Source of the DNA: CAYMEV01 sp964431655 [NCBI: uncultured bacterium]
GTDB taxonomy: Bacteria > CAYMEV01
Assembly (NCBI GenBank): GCA_964431655.1
Contig: CAYSKJ010000029.1
Coordinates: forward strand, 1 to 20,704
Direction of reading: 5' to 3'
Length of the DNA stretch: 20,704 nucleotides
Under the pieces are notes generated by a model. It did no database searches. It had not been told where the DNA came from and was given only the letters and a program-made list of their open reading frames with translations. Below, one piece after another: positions 6,798-15,838 of this stretch; within the stretch, counting starts at the first letter, position 1, and the number at the start of each line of letters is the position of its first letter. The position numbers and the translations under genes were made by a program.

Positions 6798-8333
6798 TTG
6801 ATACCAAATGACGAATATATTATGGTTGCAGATTTCGGGGGCCAGTACACACAGCTTATTGCAAGGAAAGTACGGGAACTGGGGGTTTTTTCGGAGATAG
6901 CCGCCTATAATGAAATAGAAGAACTCCTGTCTGAAAAACCTCCGAAGGGCATAATCCTCTCAGGCGGGCCCAGCAGCATTTATTCCCCAGATGCTCCGGT
7001 CGTGTCAAAGAGCATCTTTAATCATAATATCCCTGTACTGGGAATTTGCTATGGAATGCAGCTGATATCATACCTTTTTGGGGGTAAGATACTGAAATCA
7101 GATATAAGCGAATACGGGAAAAAAAGGGTCGATTTTTATGATTCTGCTTTGTTTGAGGGCATCCCGAATGATTCAATATGCTGGATGAGCCACCAGGATA
7201 GAATTGTAACCCCTCCTGAGGGATATGATATTATAGCCGATACTCCAAACTGCCCTGTCGCGGCGATTCAGAAGGGCAATATATATGGTGTCCAGTTTCA
7301 CCCTGAGGTGACCCATACAGAATACGGAAAAGAAATACTGGTAAATTTCTTAAGGAAAATATGCCGCATAAAAAGTGAATATAATCCGCAGAACTTCATA
7401 TCTGTAACCATAGAAGAGATAAGGTCCAAAGTAGGAAACTCAGGCGTAGTACTCGGTCTGTCGGGTGGAGTAGACAGCTCCGTTGCGGCAGTACTGCTTC
7501 ACCGGGCTATCGGACCAAGGCTGTACCCTATATTTGTAAATACAGGCCTCCTTAGATATAAGGAAGAAGAAACAGTCCAGTCCTTTTTTCGGGAAAAGCT
7601 GGGTATGAATCTTATATACGTGGATGCCTCCGAAATCTTTCTGGGCCGACTGGCTTCAGTCACAGACCCGAATCAGAAGAGAAAGATAATTGGAAATACA
7701 TTCATTGATGTTTTTCAGAAAGAAGCCGAGAATCTTGACTCCATAGAGTACCTGGCACAGGGCACCCTTTACCCTGATGTCATTGAGAGCATCTCGGTCA
7801 AAGGCCCTTCCTCAGTCATAAAACTGCATCATAATGTAGGCGGTCTTCCTGAAAAAATGAATTTGAAGATTATTGAACCACTGAGAATGCTTTTTAAGGA
7901 TGAAGTAAGGAAGATTGGAAAAGAACTGGGACTTCCTGATGAGATAATTGAAAGACAGCCCTTCCCGGGTCCGGGCATGGCTGTCAGGATTTTAGGGGAT
8001 ATAACAAAAGACAAGGTAATTACACTTCAGAAAGCAGACAGAATAGTAATACAGGAGATCAAAAAGGCAGGATTGTATAATAAAATCTGGCAGTCCTTTG
8101 CCATACTCCTGCCTCTCAAGACCGTGGGAGTTATGGGTGATGCAGGAACCTATCAGAATGTAATAGCTGTACGTGCTGTGTCCAGCGAGGATGCCATGAC
8201 TGCTGACTGGGTAAAACTTCCTGCGGAAGTTCTGGAAAGCATATCCAGCCGTATTACAGGCGAGGTAACGGGAATAAACAGGGTGGTATACGACATTACT
8301 TCAAAACCGCCAAGTACCATTGAATGGGAATAA
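6798..8333 (+). CDS. guaA: GMP synthase (glutamine-hydrolysing)
   Basis: A protein of 511 aa, full length for GuaA, which converts XMP, ATP and glutamine to GMP. The N-terminal class I glutamine amidotransferase has [19 protein letters not shown], the oxyanion region [10 protein letters not shown], nucleophile C84 in GICYGMQ, and H168/E170 in [14 protein letters not shown]. The ATP-pyrophosphatase domain carries the PP-loop LSGGVDSS (about 221-228). The C-terminal dimerisation domain holds [14 protein letters not shown] and ends in the conserved [15 protein letters not shown]. The start is a TTG at 6798, supported by AAAGGAG 6 nt upstream. The next in-frame ATG (6822) is too far from any SD and would cut into the first beta strand. 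It lies between the DnaC-like gene and dnaE, 4 nt from the dnaE ATG. Confidence 0.97.
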   Translation: MIPNDEYIMVADFGGQYTQLIARKVRELGVFSEIAAYNEIEELLSEKPPKGIILSGGPSSIYSPDAPVVSKSIFNHNIPVLGICYGMQLISYLFGGKILKSDISEYGKKRVDFYDSALFEGIPNDSICWMSHQDRIVTPPEGYDIIADTPNCPVAAIQKGNIYGVQFHPEVTHTEYGKEILVNFLRKICRIKSEYNPQNFISVTIEEIRSKVGNSGVVLGLSGGVDSSVAAVLLHRAIGPRLYPIFVNTGLLRYKEEETVQSFFREKLGMNLIYVDASEIFLGRLASVTDPNQKRKIIGNTFIDVFQKEAENLDSIEYLAQGTLYPDVIESISVKGPSSVIKLHHNVGGLPEKMNLKIIEPLRMLFKDEVRKIGKELGLPDEIIERQPFPGPGMAVRILGDITKDKVITLQKADRIVIQEIKKAGLYNKIWQSFAILLPLKTVGVMGDAGTYQNVIAVRAVSSEDAMTADWVKLPAEVLESISSRITGEVTGINRVVYDITSKPPSTIEWE

Positions 8334-8337
8334 TATC

Positions 8338-11300
8338 ATGGAGAACCAAAATACACACAGTTATGTACACCTGCATAATCATACGGAATACAGCCTTCTG
8401 GACGGTGCAATACGTATTAATGAGCTTATTGACAAGACTGCCGAGTTCGGAATGGACTCCGTCGCCATTACCGATCATGGCAATATGTTCGGGTGCTTTC
8501 ATTTTTATGAAACCGCCAGAAAGAATGATATCAAGCCTATAATAGGCTGTGAAGCCTATATATGCAATTCAGACAACCCGAAGCAGGATAAGAACAAGGA
8601 GGACAGTTATCACCTTGTTCTGCTGGCGAAAGACAAAACAGGATACTCCAATCTCATAGACCTGGTTACCAACAGCTATATAGATGGCTTTTACAGCAAG
8701 CCGCTGATCAGGAAAAGCTATCTGGAAGGAAGGACCAGGGGATTAATAGCCCTGTCAGCATGCCTCAAGGGTGAAATATCCTCAAACATAATAAAAAACA
8801 GGGATGAAAAAACTATTCTTTCCCTTGCAGATTATTACCGGAACCAGTTTCCCGGAGGCGATTTCTACCTGGAAATTCAGGATAATGGCCTGGATCTGCA
8901 GAACACTGTAAATAAAGTGCTTGTTGAAATAAGCAGAAAAACCCAAATCCCCCTGGTAGCAACAAATGATGTTCATTTCTTAAACAAGGAAGACTGGGAC
9001 TTCCATAATGCCCTTCTGTGCATTGGCACAGCCAAAAATATTAACAGCAGGGACAGGCTGGTATTTCCCGATACACTCTATTTCAAGTCGCCCAGGGAAA
9101 TGTGGGAATCTTTCAGGGATGTTCCCCAGGCCCTGAAAAATACTGTTGAGATATCTGAAAAATGCAATTTTGATTTTGAGACCGGGAACTATCATCTTCC
9201 TGTTTTTCCAATCCCTGAGGGTTATGATACCGATTCTTTTCTGGAATATAAAGCCAATGAAGGCTTTGAGAGAAAGATAAGCTCAAAGAGCTCCTTTGAT
9301 CCCAGGTATCCCTTAAATGCTTACAGAGAACGGCTTGATTATGAGCTGAGCGTCATCTCCAAACTTAATTTCTCAGGGTATATGCTGATAGTATGGGATA
9401 TAATAGATTTTTGCAGGAAAAACAGAATCGGTGTAGGGCCAGGAAGGGGCTCTGCGGTCGGAAGCCTCCTGTGTTACTGCCTTGATATAACCGAGGTGGA
9501 TCCCATGCCATTTGACCTTATCTTTGAAAGGTTCCTCAACCCTGAAAGAATCAGCATGCCAGATATAGATATAGATATATGCCAGGAAAAGCGCATAAAT
9601 GTAATCAATTATCTTTCCGAAAAATACGGTACCGAGCATGTCGCACAGATCATCACCTTCAGCAAACTCACATCAAAAGCAGCCATCAAGGATGTTGCCA
9701 GGGTTTACGAACTGCCTTTTGACAAGGCTAATGAACTGACAAAAATGTTTCCCGATGGTGCATCAGATATAGAAAATGCCCTGAGCATTTCTGACGAATT
9801 CAGGAATAAGGTTGAAGAAGATGAAACATTAAAAAAAATAATAGAGAACTCCCGCAAGGTTGAGGGCCTTACAAGGCATGTTTCTCTTCACGCAGCAGGC
9901 ATAGTAATTGCCGACAGACCGGTCAGCAGTTATCTTCCTCTTTACACCAATCAGAAGACTCCCATATGCACACAGTTCGAATACCGCCAGCTGGAAAAAC
10001 TTGGCCTCTTAAAGATGGACCTGCTGGGATTGAAGAATATAACCCTTATTGACAAGATAGTGGAAGCTGTGGATAAGAAGCTCGGCATTAAAATAGATAT
10101 AAAAAACATTCCTTTGGATGATAAGAAGACCTTTGAGCTAATTTCCTCCGGACGGACCTGTGGAGTCTTCCAGATCGAGGGCGACGGCATGCAGGCCCTT
10201 ATAACTCAGGCAAAGCCCGATAAGTTTATTGATATTATGCCTCTATTAGCGCTCTATCGGCCGGGACCCCTGGGGCAGAAGATGAATGACGTCTATGTCA
10301 GCGGCAAGAGGGGGCATGCCAAAGTTATCTATGATATAGATGCCCTGGAAGACATACTCTCCGAAACATACGGTGTTATACTATACCAGGAGCAGGTAAT
10401 GAAGATTGCTAATGTAATAGGGGGTTTTACCCTTTCGGAAGCTGATATGCTCAGGAAGGCAATGGGGAAAAAACAGCAGGATATTATGGAAAAAATGAAG
10501 CCCAAATTTATCAGCAATGCTATTGCCAGGGGCTATCCCAGGAAAGCTGTAAAAGAGCTTTTTACCAAAATGGAACGTTTTGCTGAGTACGGCTTTAATA
10601 AAAGCCATTCAGCGGGGTATTCCTTCATAACTTACAGGATAGCATATCTCAAGGCAAATTACCCCGCCTTTTTCTTTGCTGCATCCATGTCCCTTGATTC
10701 AAGCGACAAGACCAGGATATTGAAGTTCATAAATGACTGCAGGTCCTTCAATATAGATATAGTTCCCCCGGATATCAACATCTCAGAAGAGGATTTTACA
10801 GTTGACAGCAACAAGATAATATTCGGCCTCAGGGCAATTCAGAATGTGGGCAGGAATGCAATATCAGCGATACTGCAGTCCCGCGAAACCACTGGGAATT
10901 TTGATAGCCTTGAGCATTTCTGCTCCAGTGTAAACCTCTCCAAGGTTAATAAAAGGGTGCTGGAGAGCCTCATAAAAAGCGGTGCTTTCGATAATGTTTC
11001 CGGATGCAGCCGCAATGAAATGCTTCATAAACTTGACAGAATTATCAGCAAAAAGCCCGACAGGAATTCTTATAAGCAAAGGACCCTGCTTCAGGCCGCA
11101 GGCAAGGAAAAGCCTGAAGACATTCAAAGGGAGATTATTCAGCCTGAAACACACATGGAAAAGCTTAAATATGAATATGAATCTCTTTCTTATTTTATTT
11201 CGGGACATCCCATATCAGGCTATGAAAAGATACTGAAAAAAACAGGGATTATCGATATAATCACCATCCTCTCAGATGACTTTCAGGGTGAAAATTTCCG

Positions 11301-11799
11301 TATTGCAGGCGTGATCAACAGCATAGAGGTGAAAAAAACCAAAAGGAATAAAAACTTTGCAAGGATAACCTTTGAGGATACCACAGGAATATGCTCTGTA
11401 ATTGTTTTTCCTGAAATTTATGAGCAGAAGCAGGATATACTGAGGCCGGTAATGCCTCTTGTTATAACAGGTACCAAAGACAGCCAGGACGGCTCAAATA
11501 CTGTTATAGCAAGGGATATTTGCCTGATGGACAGGTATATTGAAAACAGGATTGAATTTATAGACCTCTTAATAGACTATGATACTATAAAGAAGGATAT
11601 GTGCTGTGAGCTGGAGCAGATTATCTCCCGTTTTTCAGGGGATACCATGCTCAGGTTCATCATTATGAAAAAGGACAAAAAGATTACCATAAGGCTCCAT
11701 CCCAACTACAGAGTAAGGTATGACCGGGATCTTTTCAGCAGTATATCAGGCCTTTTGGATCAGGATGAAGCCAGGGGGTTTATTTTCCGCATGATATAG
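8338..11799 (+). CDS. dnaE: DNA polymerase III alpha subunit (DnaE1 type)
   Basis: A protein of 1153 aa, close to E. coli DnaE (1160), and the main replicative polymerase subunit. The order of domains is PHP (HLHNHTEYSLLDG near residue 11, AITDHGNMFG, ATNDVHFL), then the polymerase palm with GVGPGRGSAVGSLLCYCLDI and catalytic PDIDIDICQEKR (D409, D411), third Asp D561 in KMDLLGLKN, the beta-clamp and HhH regions, an OB fold (FRIAGVINSIEVKKTKRNKN to SVIVFPEIYE, about 980-1035), and a C-terminal tail. It has no inserted Exo domain, so it is not PolC. I use the ATG at 8338 (MENQNTHSYVHLHNH). An earlier TTG at 8320 would overlap guaA and adds nothing to the fold. The SD is weak, so translation may be coupled to the guaA stop 4 nt upstream. 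Confidence 0.97.
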   Translation: MENQNTHSYVHLHNHTEYSLLDGAIRINELIDKTAEFGMDSVAITDHGNMFGCFHFYETARKNDIKPIIGCEAYICNSDNPKQDKNKEDSYHLVLLAKDKTGYSNLIDLVTNSYIDGFYSKPLIRKSYLEGRTRGLIALSACLKGEISSNIIKNRDEKTILSLADYYRNQFPGGDFYLEIQDNGLDLQNTVNKVLVEISRKTQIPLVATNDVHFLNKEDWDFHNALLCIGTAKNINSRDRLVFPDTLYFKSPREMWESFRDVPQALKNTVEISEKCNFDFETGNYHLPVFPIPEGYDTDSFLEYKANEGFERKISSKSSFDPRYPLNAYRERLDYELSVISKLNFSGYMLIVWDIIDFCRKNRIGVGPGRGSAVGSLLCYCLDITEVDPMPFDLIFERFLNPERISMPDIDIDICQEKRINVINYLSEKYGTEHVAQIITFSKLTSKAAIKDVARVYELPFDKANELTKMFPDGASDIENALSISDEFRNKVEEDETLKKIIENSRKVEGLTRHVSLHAAGIVIADRPVSSYLPLYTNQKTPICTQFEYRQLEKLGLLKMDLLGLKNITLIDKIVEAVDKKLGIKIDIKNIPLDDKKTFELISSGRTCGVFQIEGDGMQALITQAKPDKFIDIMPLLALYRPGPLGQKMNDVYVSGKRGHAKVIYDIDALEDILSETYGVILYQEQVMKIANVIGGFTLSEADMLRKAMGKKQQDIMEKMKPKFISNAIARGYPRKAVKELFTKMERFAEYGFNKSHSAGYSFITYRIAYLKANYPAFFFAASMSLDSSDKTRILKFINDCRSFNIDIVPPDINISEEDFTVDSNKIIFGLRAIQNVGRNAISAILQSRETTGNFDSLEHFCSSVNLSKVNKRVLESLIKSGAFDNVSGCSRNEMLHKLDRIISKKPDRNSYKQRTLLQAAGKEKPEDIQREIIQPETHMEKLKYEYESLSYFISGHPISGYEKILKKTGIIDIITILSDDFQGENFRIAGVINSIEVKKTKRNKNFARITFEDTTGICSVIVFPEIYEQKQDILRPVMPLVITGTKDSQDGSNTVIARDICLMDRYIENRIEFIDLLIDYDTIKKDMCCELEQIISRFSGDTMLRFIIMKKDKKITIRLHPNYRVRYDRDLFSSISGLLDQDEARGFIFRMI

Positions 11800-11804
11800 A
11801 TTGC

Positions 11805-12404
11805 TCAGATTAAATGGCAGGTTTCATTGAGCATTTCTATTATGAACCTTTTATTATCATAATGAACTGTACTGACACTGCAGTTGTCAAGGCTTATTCT
11901 CCAGTATGCCCGGGGATCTGCTCCCAGACAGGCAAGAAGAATCATCCTTAAGGTCACATAATGGGATACGACAGCAATATCTGAATCAATATCCCCTACA
12001 ATATCATTAAGGCCGGCAAAGGCCCTCCTCTGCAGGGACCAGAGATTGTCACCGCTTGAGGAGAAAAATTCTTCCGGATAATCCTCGTAAATGCTGTATT
12101 CCCCGCTGTATTTCCCTCTTATTTCGCTTCTTAGCATCCCCTGCCATTTGCCGAAATCCAGATCATTGAAAGCCTCTTTTTTTTCAGGCTGTATTTGGCA
12201 TTCAGACCCAATCTCCAAAGCTGTATTATAGGCTCTTTCAAGGGGACTTGAAAAAATATGCTTTATTGATTTTTCCTTAAGATAACAGGCTGTTTTCCTT
12301 GCCTGAAGAAAGCCCTGTTCGCTCAAAGGCTCGTCAAGCCTGCCCCTCATCCTGTCCTGGGTATTGAACCGGGTCTGCCCATGCCTTACCAGGTAAATCT
12401 TCAT
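11805..12404 (-). CDS. Histidine phosphatase (phosphoglycerate mutase-like) family protein
   Basis: A 199-aa protein of the branch-1 histidine phosphatase superfamily. The phosphohistidine motif VRHGQT (H8) opens the protein. R18-x-x-G-R-x-D-E-P-L-S-E-x-G is the usual second segment, SSPLERAYNTA follows, and the second His is H148 in VVSHYVTLR. The acidic residue normally Glu in E-x-D-F-G-x-W-E-G appears here as Asp (D81 in NDLDFGKWQGM). Members include cofactor-dependent mutases, alpha-ribazole phosphatase (CobC) and broad phosphatases. Nothing local singles out one substrate, though a B12-binding-type radical SAM gene is the divergent neighbour. Start ATG at 12404 with AAGGGG about 6 nt upstream. 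The stop faces the dnaE stop across 5 nt, with no visible terminator. Confidence 0.85.
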   Translation of the reverse strand: MKIYLVRHGQTRFNTQDRMRGRLDEPLSEQGFLQARKTACYLKEKSIKHIFSSPLERAYNTALEIGSECQIQPEKKEAFNDLDFGKWQGMLRSEIRGKYSGEYSIYEDYPEEFFSSSGDNLWSLQRRAFAGLNDIVGDIDSDIAVVSHYVTLRMILLACLGADPRAYWRISLDNCSVSTVHYDNKRFIIEMLNETCHLI

Positions 12405-12434
12405 CTCTAACCCCTTTTTCCTTAATTTGTTATT

Positions 12435-12463
12435 ATTGTAGTCAAAAAAGACCCTGCAGTCTA
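12435..12463 (-). promoter_or_regulatory. Possible promoter for the histidine phosphatase gene
   Basis: On the minus strand TAGACT (12458-12463, four of six) lies 17 nt from TACAAT (12435-12440, five of six). Transcription would start roughly 25 nt before the ATG. The match is moderate and the region is AT-rich, so it may be chance. Confidence 0.3.
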
Positions 12464-12537
12464 TGAATTACCATTTTTTATTTGCTAATTATTCACGTAT
12501 ACTTTATCTTTTAGCATATTTTTTTTAGGATTTTTTG

Positions 12538-13989
12538 ATGATATTTCTGCTTATATTTCCGCCCAAGTGCTTCAGCACCAAGGAGCCTCTGCCCCCCCTG
12601 GGCCTGCTGTATGTGGCATCTGCTCTGAAAAAGGCAGGCGCGGAGGTCAGGGTAATTGATTCTGCCCTGGAAAAATACAGTTATAAGGACCTAAAGACAA
12701 TTATAAGGCAATACAGGCCTGATGTTATTGGTACAACATCCTTCACCGAGTTCCGTTTTGAATCCTTCAGGCTTCTTTCACTTGCAAAAAAGATATCCAA
12801 AGATATCATTACCATGATAGGGGGTCCTCATGTCTCCCTTACCCCTGCAGATACCATGGCCTACCAGGAGGATATTGACATCCTGGTCAGGGGTGAGGCG
12901 GAGATAACGGTAAAGGAGCTTTATCAAGCCCTGAAGGAAAAAAGGGATCTTGCAGGCATAAAAGGCATCAGCTATAGATATAATGGCAAGGTTATTCACA
13001 ATGATGACCGACCGCCTGTTGAAAATCTTGACACTTTGGAATTCCCGGCAAGGGAGCTTCTGCCCATGGAAAAATACAAATTTTTCCTGGATGTTCCTGG
13101 CAAGGGAATGCTTGAAACCTATCACATTATGACCAGCCGGGGATGCCCCTTTGAATGTTCCTTCTGCGCCACCAGCAGGCTTGCTGGAAGAAAATGGAGA
13201 GCCAGGAGTCCGGAGAATATTGTAAAAGAGGTTGAGCTTCTCCTTAGCCAATACAAGGCCAGAGCATTATGGTTTTATGATGATACCTTCAATATGAAAA
13301 AAGACAGGCTAATTAAGATTTGCGACCTCATTGGGGAACATAAACTGGAATTCTCCTTTACCTGCTCCTTAAGGCTTGACCTGGCAGACCGGGAGCTCCT
13401 CGAAAAACTCAAAGGTGCTGGTTGTTTCAGCGTTTTCTACGGTATAGAGTCTGTTTCAGAGACCATCATTTCAAGGGGAATGGGAAAAAGGCTTAATTTT
13501 GAGAAGCTGGAGGAAAACGCCGGTATACTTGATGAGCTTGGCATAATCAAGCTTCCTTCCTATATAATAGGATTTCCCAATGAAACCTATTGTGATGCAA
13601 AAATGACCATAGACTTCATGAAAAAACACGGCGGGAGGCCTGCCCTCAGCTTCATGAGGATATATCCTGGAACCAGGATAGAAGAAACCGCCCGGGAGCT
13701 CAAAATCCTGCCCGAAGACTACAGCTGGGGAAACCCAAAAGAAAGAAGGGGGTTTTCCCTGAATGCCGCCCACGGAAGTGCCCCTATCTTTATGCATAAG
13801 ATGAATTTCAGGGAACTGTCGGATCTATCTCTGGAGTGGGCAGATTATGCAAAGGTTCCGCTTGCAAAAAGGGTAGTAAAGACTGTCAGAGGCATAAAAA
13901 ACATAGGGGATATAATGATCATATTCACTCTGGGAAAAACCTATATACTCAAAAAGCTAAAAAAGGTTTTCAAAAAAAATGATAAATAG
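12538..13989 (+). CDS. B12-binding-type radical SAM protein (BchE/HpnP-like class)
   Basis: A protein of 483 aa. The N-terminal Rossmann-like domain (about 1-140: LLIFPPKCFSTKEPLPPLGLLYVASALKKAG, DVIGTTSFT, MIGGPHVSLTP, ILVRGEAE) is the cobalamin-binding-like domain typical of this class. The radical SAM domain has the 4Fe-4S motif C203-x3-C207-x2-C210 in TSRGCPFECSFC, then DDTFNM, FYGIES and PSYIIGFPNET. Members carry out methylations, ring formation or rearrangements with B12 and SAM on lipids, tetrapyrroles or antibiotics; the substrate here is unknown. The start is the ATG at 12538 with AGGA 7 nt upstream; a TTG directly before it is less likely. The C-terminus is basic and overlaps the next radical SAM gene by 11 nt, so the two probably act in one pathway. 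Confidence 0.88.
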   Translation: MIFLLIFPPKCFSTKEPLPPLGLLYVASALKKAGAEVRVIDSALEKYSYKDLKTIIRQYRPDVIGTTSFTEFRFESFRLLSLAKKISKDIITMIGGPHVSLTPADTMAYQEDIDILVRGEAEITVKELYQALKEKRDLAGIKGISYRYNGKVIHNDDRPPVENLDTLEFPARELLPMEKYKFFLDVPGKGMLETYHIMTSRGCPFECSFCATSRLAGRKWRARSPENIVKEVELLLSQYKARALWFYDDTFNMKKDRLIKICDLIGEHKLEFSFTCSLRLDLADRELLEKLKGAGCFSVFYGIESVSETIISRGMGKRLNFEKLEENAGILDELGIIKLPSYIIGFPNETYCDAKMTIDFMKKHGGRPALSFMRIYPGTRIEETARELKILPEDYSWGNPKERRGFSLNAAHGSAPIFMHKMNFRELSDLSLEWADYAKVPLAKRVVKTVRGIKNIGDIMIIFTLGKTYILKKLKKVFKKNDK

Positions 13990-15007
13990 ATTTACCTCCA
14001 GATTAAATACCATGGGCAGGGCTTACTGGAATTATATAAAAAGGAAGGAATCCCTCCCCTATCAGCCTTTCAAGATGTGGATAGAGGCAACCAATCACTG
14101 TAACCTGGCATGCAGAATGTGTCCGAATTCCCAAAAACCTGCAGGCTATAAACAGGGCTATATGGAAATGGCTCTTTACAGGGATATAGTTGATCAGATA
14201 AGGGGCAGGGCATCCCATGTCAATCTTCATCATCGCGGTGAGAGCCTGCTTCATAAAGAACTGCCTGAGATGATATCCCTGGCAAAAAATGCGGGCATAA
14301 AAACATCCATACATACCAATGCAACCCTTCTTAACGGAGAGCTTTCAAGGGAGATAATCAGCTCAGGCCTGGATTTTCTTTCCTTTTCCTTCGACGGTTA
14401 TGACAAGCAGTCCTATGAAGCCAAAAGGATAGGTGCAGTTTTTGAAACTACCACGCAAAACATTAGAGATTTCCTCTCCATGAAAAGCCGGCTCAAAAGC
14501 ACTTCTCCCTTCACTGTAATGGAATTCATAGATTTCGGTTATAATCCCGGGGAAATTGAAGCTCTGCTTAAATTTGCAAAAAGCCTGGATTGCCCCCAGC
14601 TTGACCAGATTCTTATAAAGAAGGAGCATAACTGGGCAGGCAGCCACAGAACAGAATCCTGCGGGAAAAAACATTCCTATACTGCCTGCACCTTTCCCTA
14701 CTATGCCCTTGTAATATTATTTGACGGAACAGTCGTACCATGCCCCCAGGATTTTTTTGGGGAGCTTGCACTGGGAAACCTTAAAGATCAGTCCCTGGCT
14801 CAAATATGGAATAACAGCAATATGCTCAGGCTGAGGAGACTCTTCAGGCACAGGGATATTGACAGTCTTTCCCCCTGCAGCAAATGCGATCTTATCCGCA
14901 GAAATACCTTAATGGGAATTCCTGTTTCCGATATATCAGGCTTTATGAAGGAAAATCTTCTTGGTTTCAGAAAGATGCCCAGATCAAACAAGATTACCTT
15001 CAAATAA
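13979..15007 (+). CDS. Radical SAM/SPASM domain protein
   Basis: A protein of 342 aa. The 4Fe-4S radical SAM motif is C41-x3-C45-x2-C48 in TNHCNLACRMCPNS, followed by HHRGESLLH and SIHTNATLLN, which are usual in the family, and SFSFDGYDKQSYEAKR. The C-terminal SPASM-type Cys cluster binds auxiliary Fe-S: CTFPYYALVILFDGTVVPC, GNLKDQSLAQIWN and a late CSKC. SPASM enzymes modify peptides, proteins, sugars or lipids. It starts inside the 3' end of the preceding radical SAM gene (11-nt overlap) with only a weak SD, so it is likely translated by coupling. No precursor-peptide ORF is evident between or immediately after the two genes. A hairpin terminator follows within 3 nt of the stop. Confidence 0.9.
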   Translation: MINRFTSRLNTMGRAYWNYIKRKESLPYQPFKMWIEATNHCNLACRMCPNSQKPAGYKQGYMEMALYRDIVDQIRGRASHVNLHHRGESLLHKELPEMISLAKNAGIKTSIHTNATLLNGELSREIISSGLDFLSFSFDGYDKQSYEAKRIGAVFETTTQNIRDFLSMKSRLKSTSPFTVMEFIDFGYNPGEIEALLKFAKSLDCPQLDQILIKKEHNWAGSHRTESCGKKHSYTACTFPYYALVILFDGTVVPCPQDFFGELALGNLKDQSLAQIWNNSNMLRLRRLFRHRDIDSLSPCSKCDLIRRNTLMGIPVSDISGFMKENLLGFRKMPRSNKITFK

Positions 15008-15009
15008 AT

Positions 15010-15042
15010 AATGAAGGCCTGCATAATGCAGACCTTCATTTT
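15010..15042. terminator. Bidirectional intrinsic terminator between convergent operons
   Basis: AATGAAGG-C-CTGCA, loop TAA, TGCAG-A-CCTTCATT forms a 13-bp stem with one C/A mismatch at 15010-15040. On the plus strand it is followed by TTTTAA. On the minus strand the hairpin is preceded by the stop of the ABC permease and followed by TATTTATTTG-like T-rich sequence. It sits exactly between the stops of the SPASM gene (15007) and the permease (15041), so it probably serves both. Confidence 0.8.
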
Positions 15043-15838
15043 AACCGTGCCTTGAAAGCTTTCCTGCTTTCTTAGCATACATCTCAGCCAGATAGAACAG
15101 ATAGAAGCCTGCTGGTACAAGGATTATGCCCAGAAGAAGCAGTACGGCCAGTTCATGGCTTATTTCCCTAATGCCTGCATTCTCAAGAAGCGCAGCCCTC
15201 ATAGCTCTCAGAGTATATGTAGCCGGCGAAAATACTGATAATTTCTGCATCCACAGGGGCAGTACATCAATATTATAATAGATGCCAGATACCAGAAGAA
15301 GACCTGCTTCTATTATCCTTGTGGCCCCTTCGCCCTTTTCCGGGTACAGCATAGGGAGTATGGATGCTACAATTCCAAGGCCCATAAAGGATATGCCCGA
15401 TACGGCCAGCACTGCTACAGCACTAAGAACATTGGAATTATCCATATCCAGGTTGAAAAATGCTATAACAACAAATAATGCAATTATGGTCCTTATTATG
15501 CCGTAAATAACAGCAAATAAACTCTGGCCGAAAACATAAATGCTCCGGGGTACGGGAGCCATGAAGGTATATTCCAGGGTTCCCTCCCATCTTTCCCATG
15601 CTACAGATACGGATAATTCGTGGAATATCACGGAAAGAAACCCCCATAAAAGACTGCCTATCATAAGGAACATGACCCTAGATCTGTCTCCGGTTTCAAG
15701 CCCTATGTAGCCTATTACCAGCATGTTTACAATCGTATAGAACAGAAAGACCACTTCCCAGAGCAGGTATTTCTTCATAAGGTTAAAATTCTTCTCTGTA
15801 AAAGCAATAAGTTTATAAAAATTTAGTTTATTCATCAT
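15041..15838 (-). CDS. ABC-2 type transporter permease
   Basis: A 265-aa integral membrane protein with about six membrane segments: LLWEVVFLFYTIVNMLVIG, VMFLMIGSLLWGFLSVIF, the FGQSLFAVIYGIIRTIIALFV stretch, VLSAVAVLAVSGISFMGLGI, a short hydrophobic IIEAGLLLVSGIYY, and LAVLLLLGIILVPAGFYLFY. The layout, and the motif YTLRAMRAALLENAG before the last segment, are typical of ABC-2 permeases for drug, polysaccharide or antibiotic export. I use the ATG at 15838 (MMNKLNFYKL), which has GGAGG 6 nt upstream inside the ATPase gene; the open frame extends upstream to 15916 without SD support. It overlaps the ATPase stop by 11 nt and would form a two-subunit exporter with it. The substrate is unknown. 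Confidence 0.85.
   Translation of the reverse strand: MMNKLNFYKLIAFTEKNFNLMKKYLLWEVVFLFYTIVNMLVIGYIGLETGDRSRVMFLMIGSLLWGFLSVIFHELSVSVAWERWEGTLEYTFMAPVPRSIYVFGQSLFAVIYGIIRTIIALFVVIAFFNLDMDNSNVLSAVAVLAVSGISFMGLGIVASILPMLYPEKGEGATRIIEAGLLLVSGIYYNIDVLPLWMQKLSVFSPATYTLRAMRAALLENAGIREISHELAVLLLLGIILVPAGFYLFYLAEMYAKKAGKLSRHG

Noticed and set aside
8320-8337. Upstream TTG start for dnaE
   Set aside because: It overlaps guaA, has no SD, and the family N-terminus begins at the ATG at 8338.
11800-11830. Terminator between the convergent dnaE and phosphatase genes
   Set aside because: The gap is 5 nt and I see no stable hairpin with a T-run here.
11805-12404. Specific call as alpha-ribazole phosphatase (cobC)
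   Set aside because: The only hint is the nearby B12-binding-type radical SAM gene; no other cobalamin synthesis genes are in the window.
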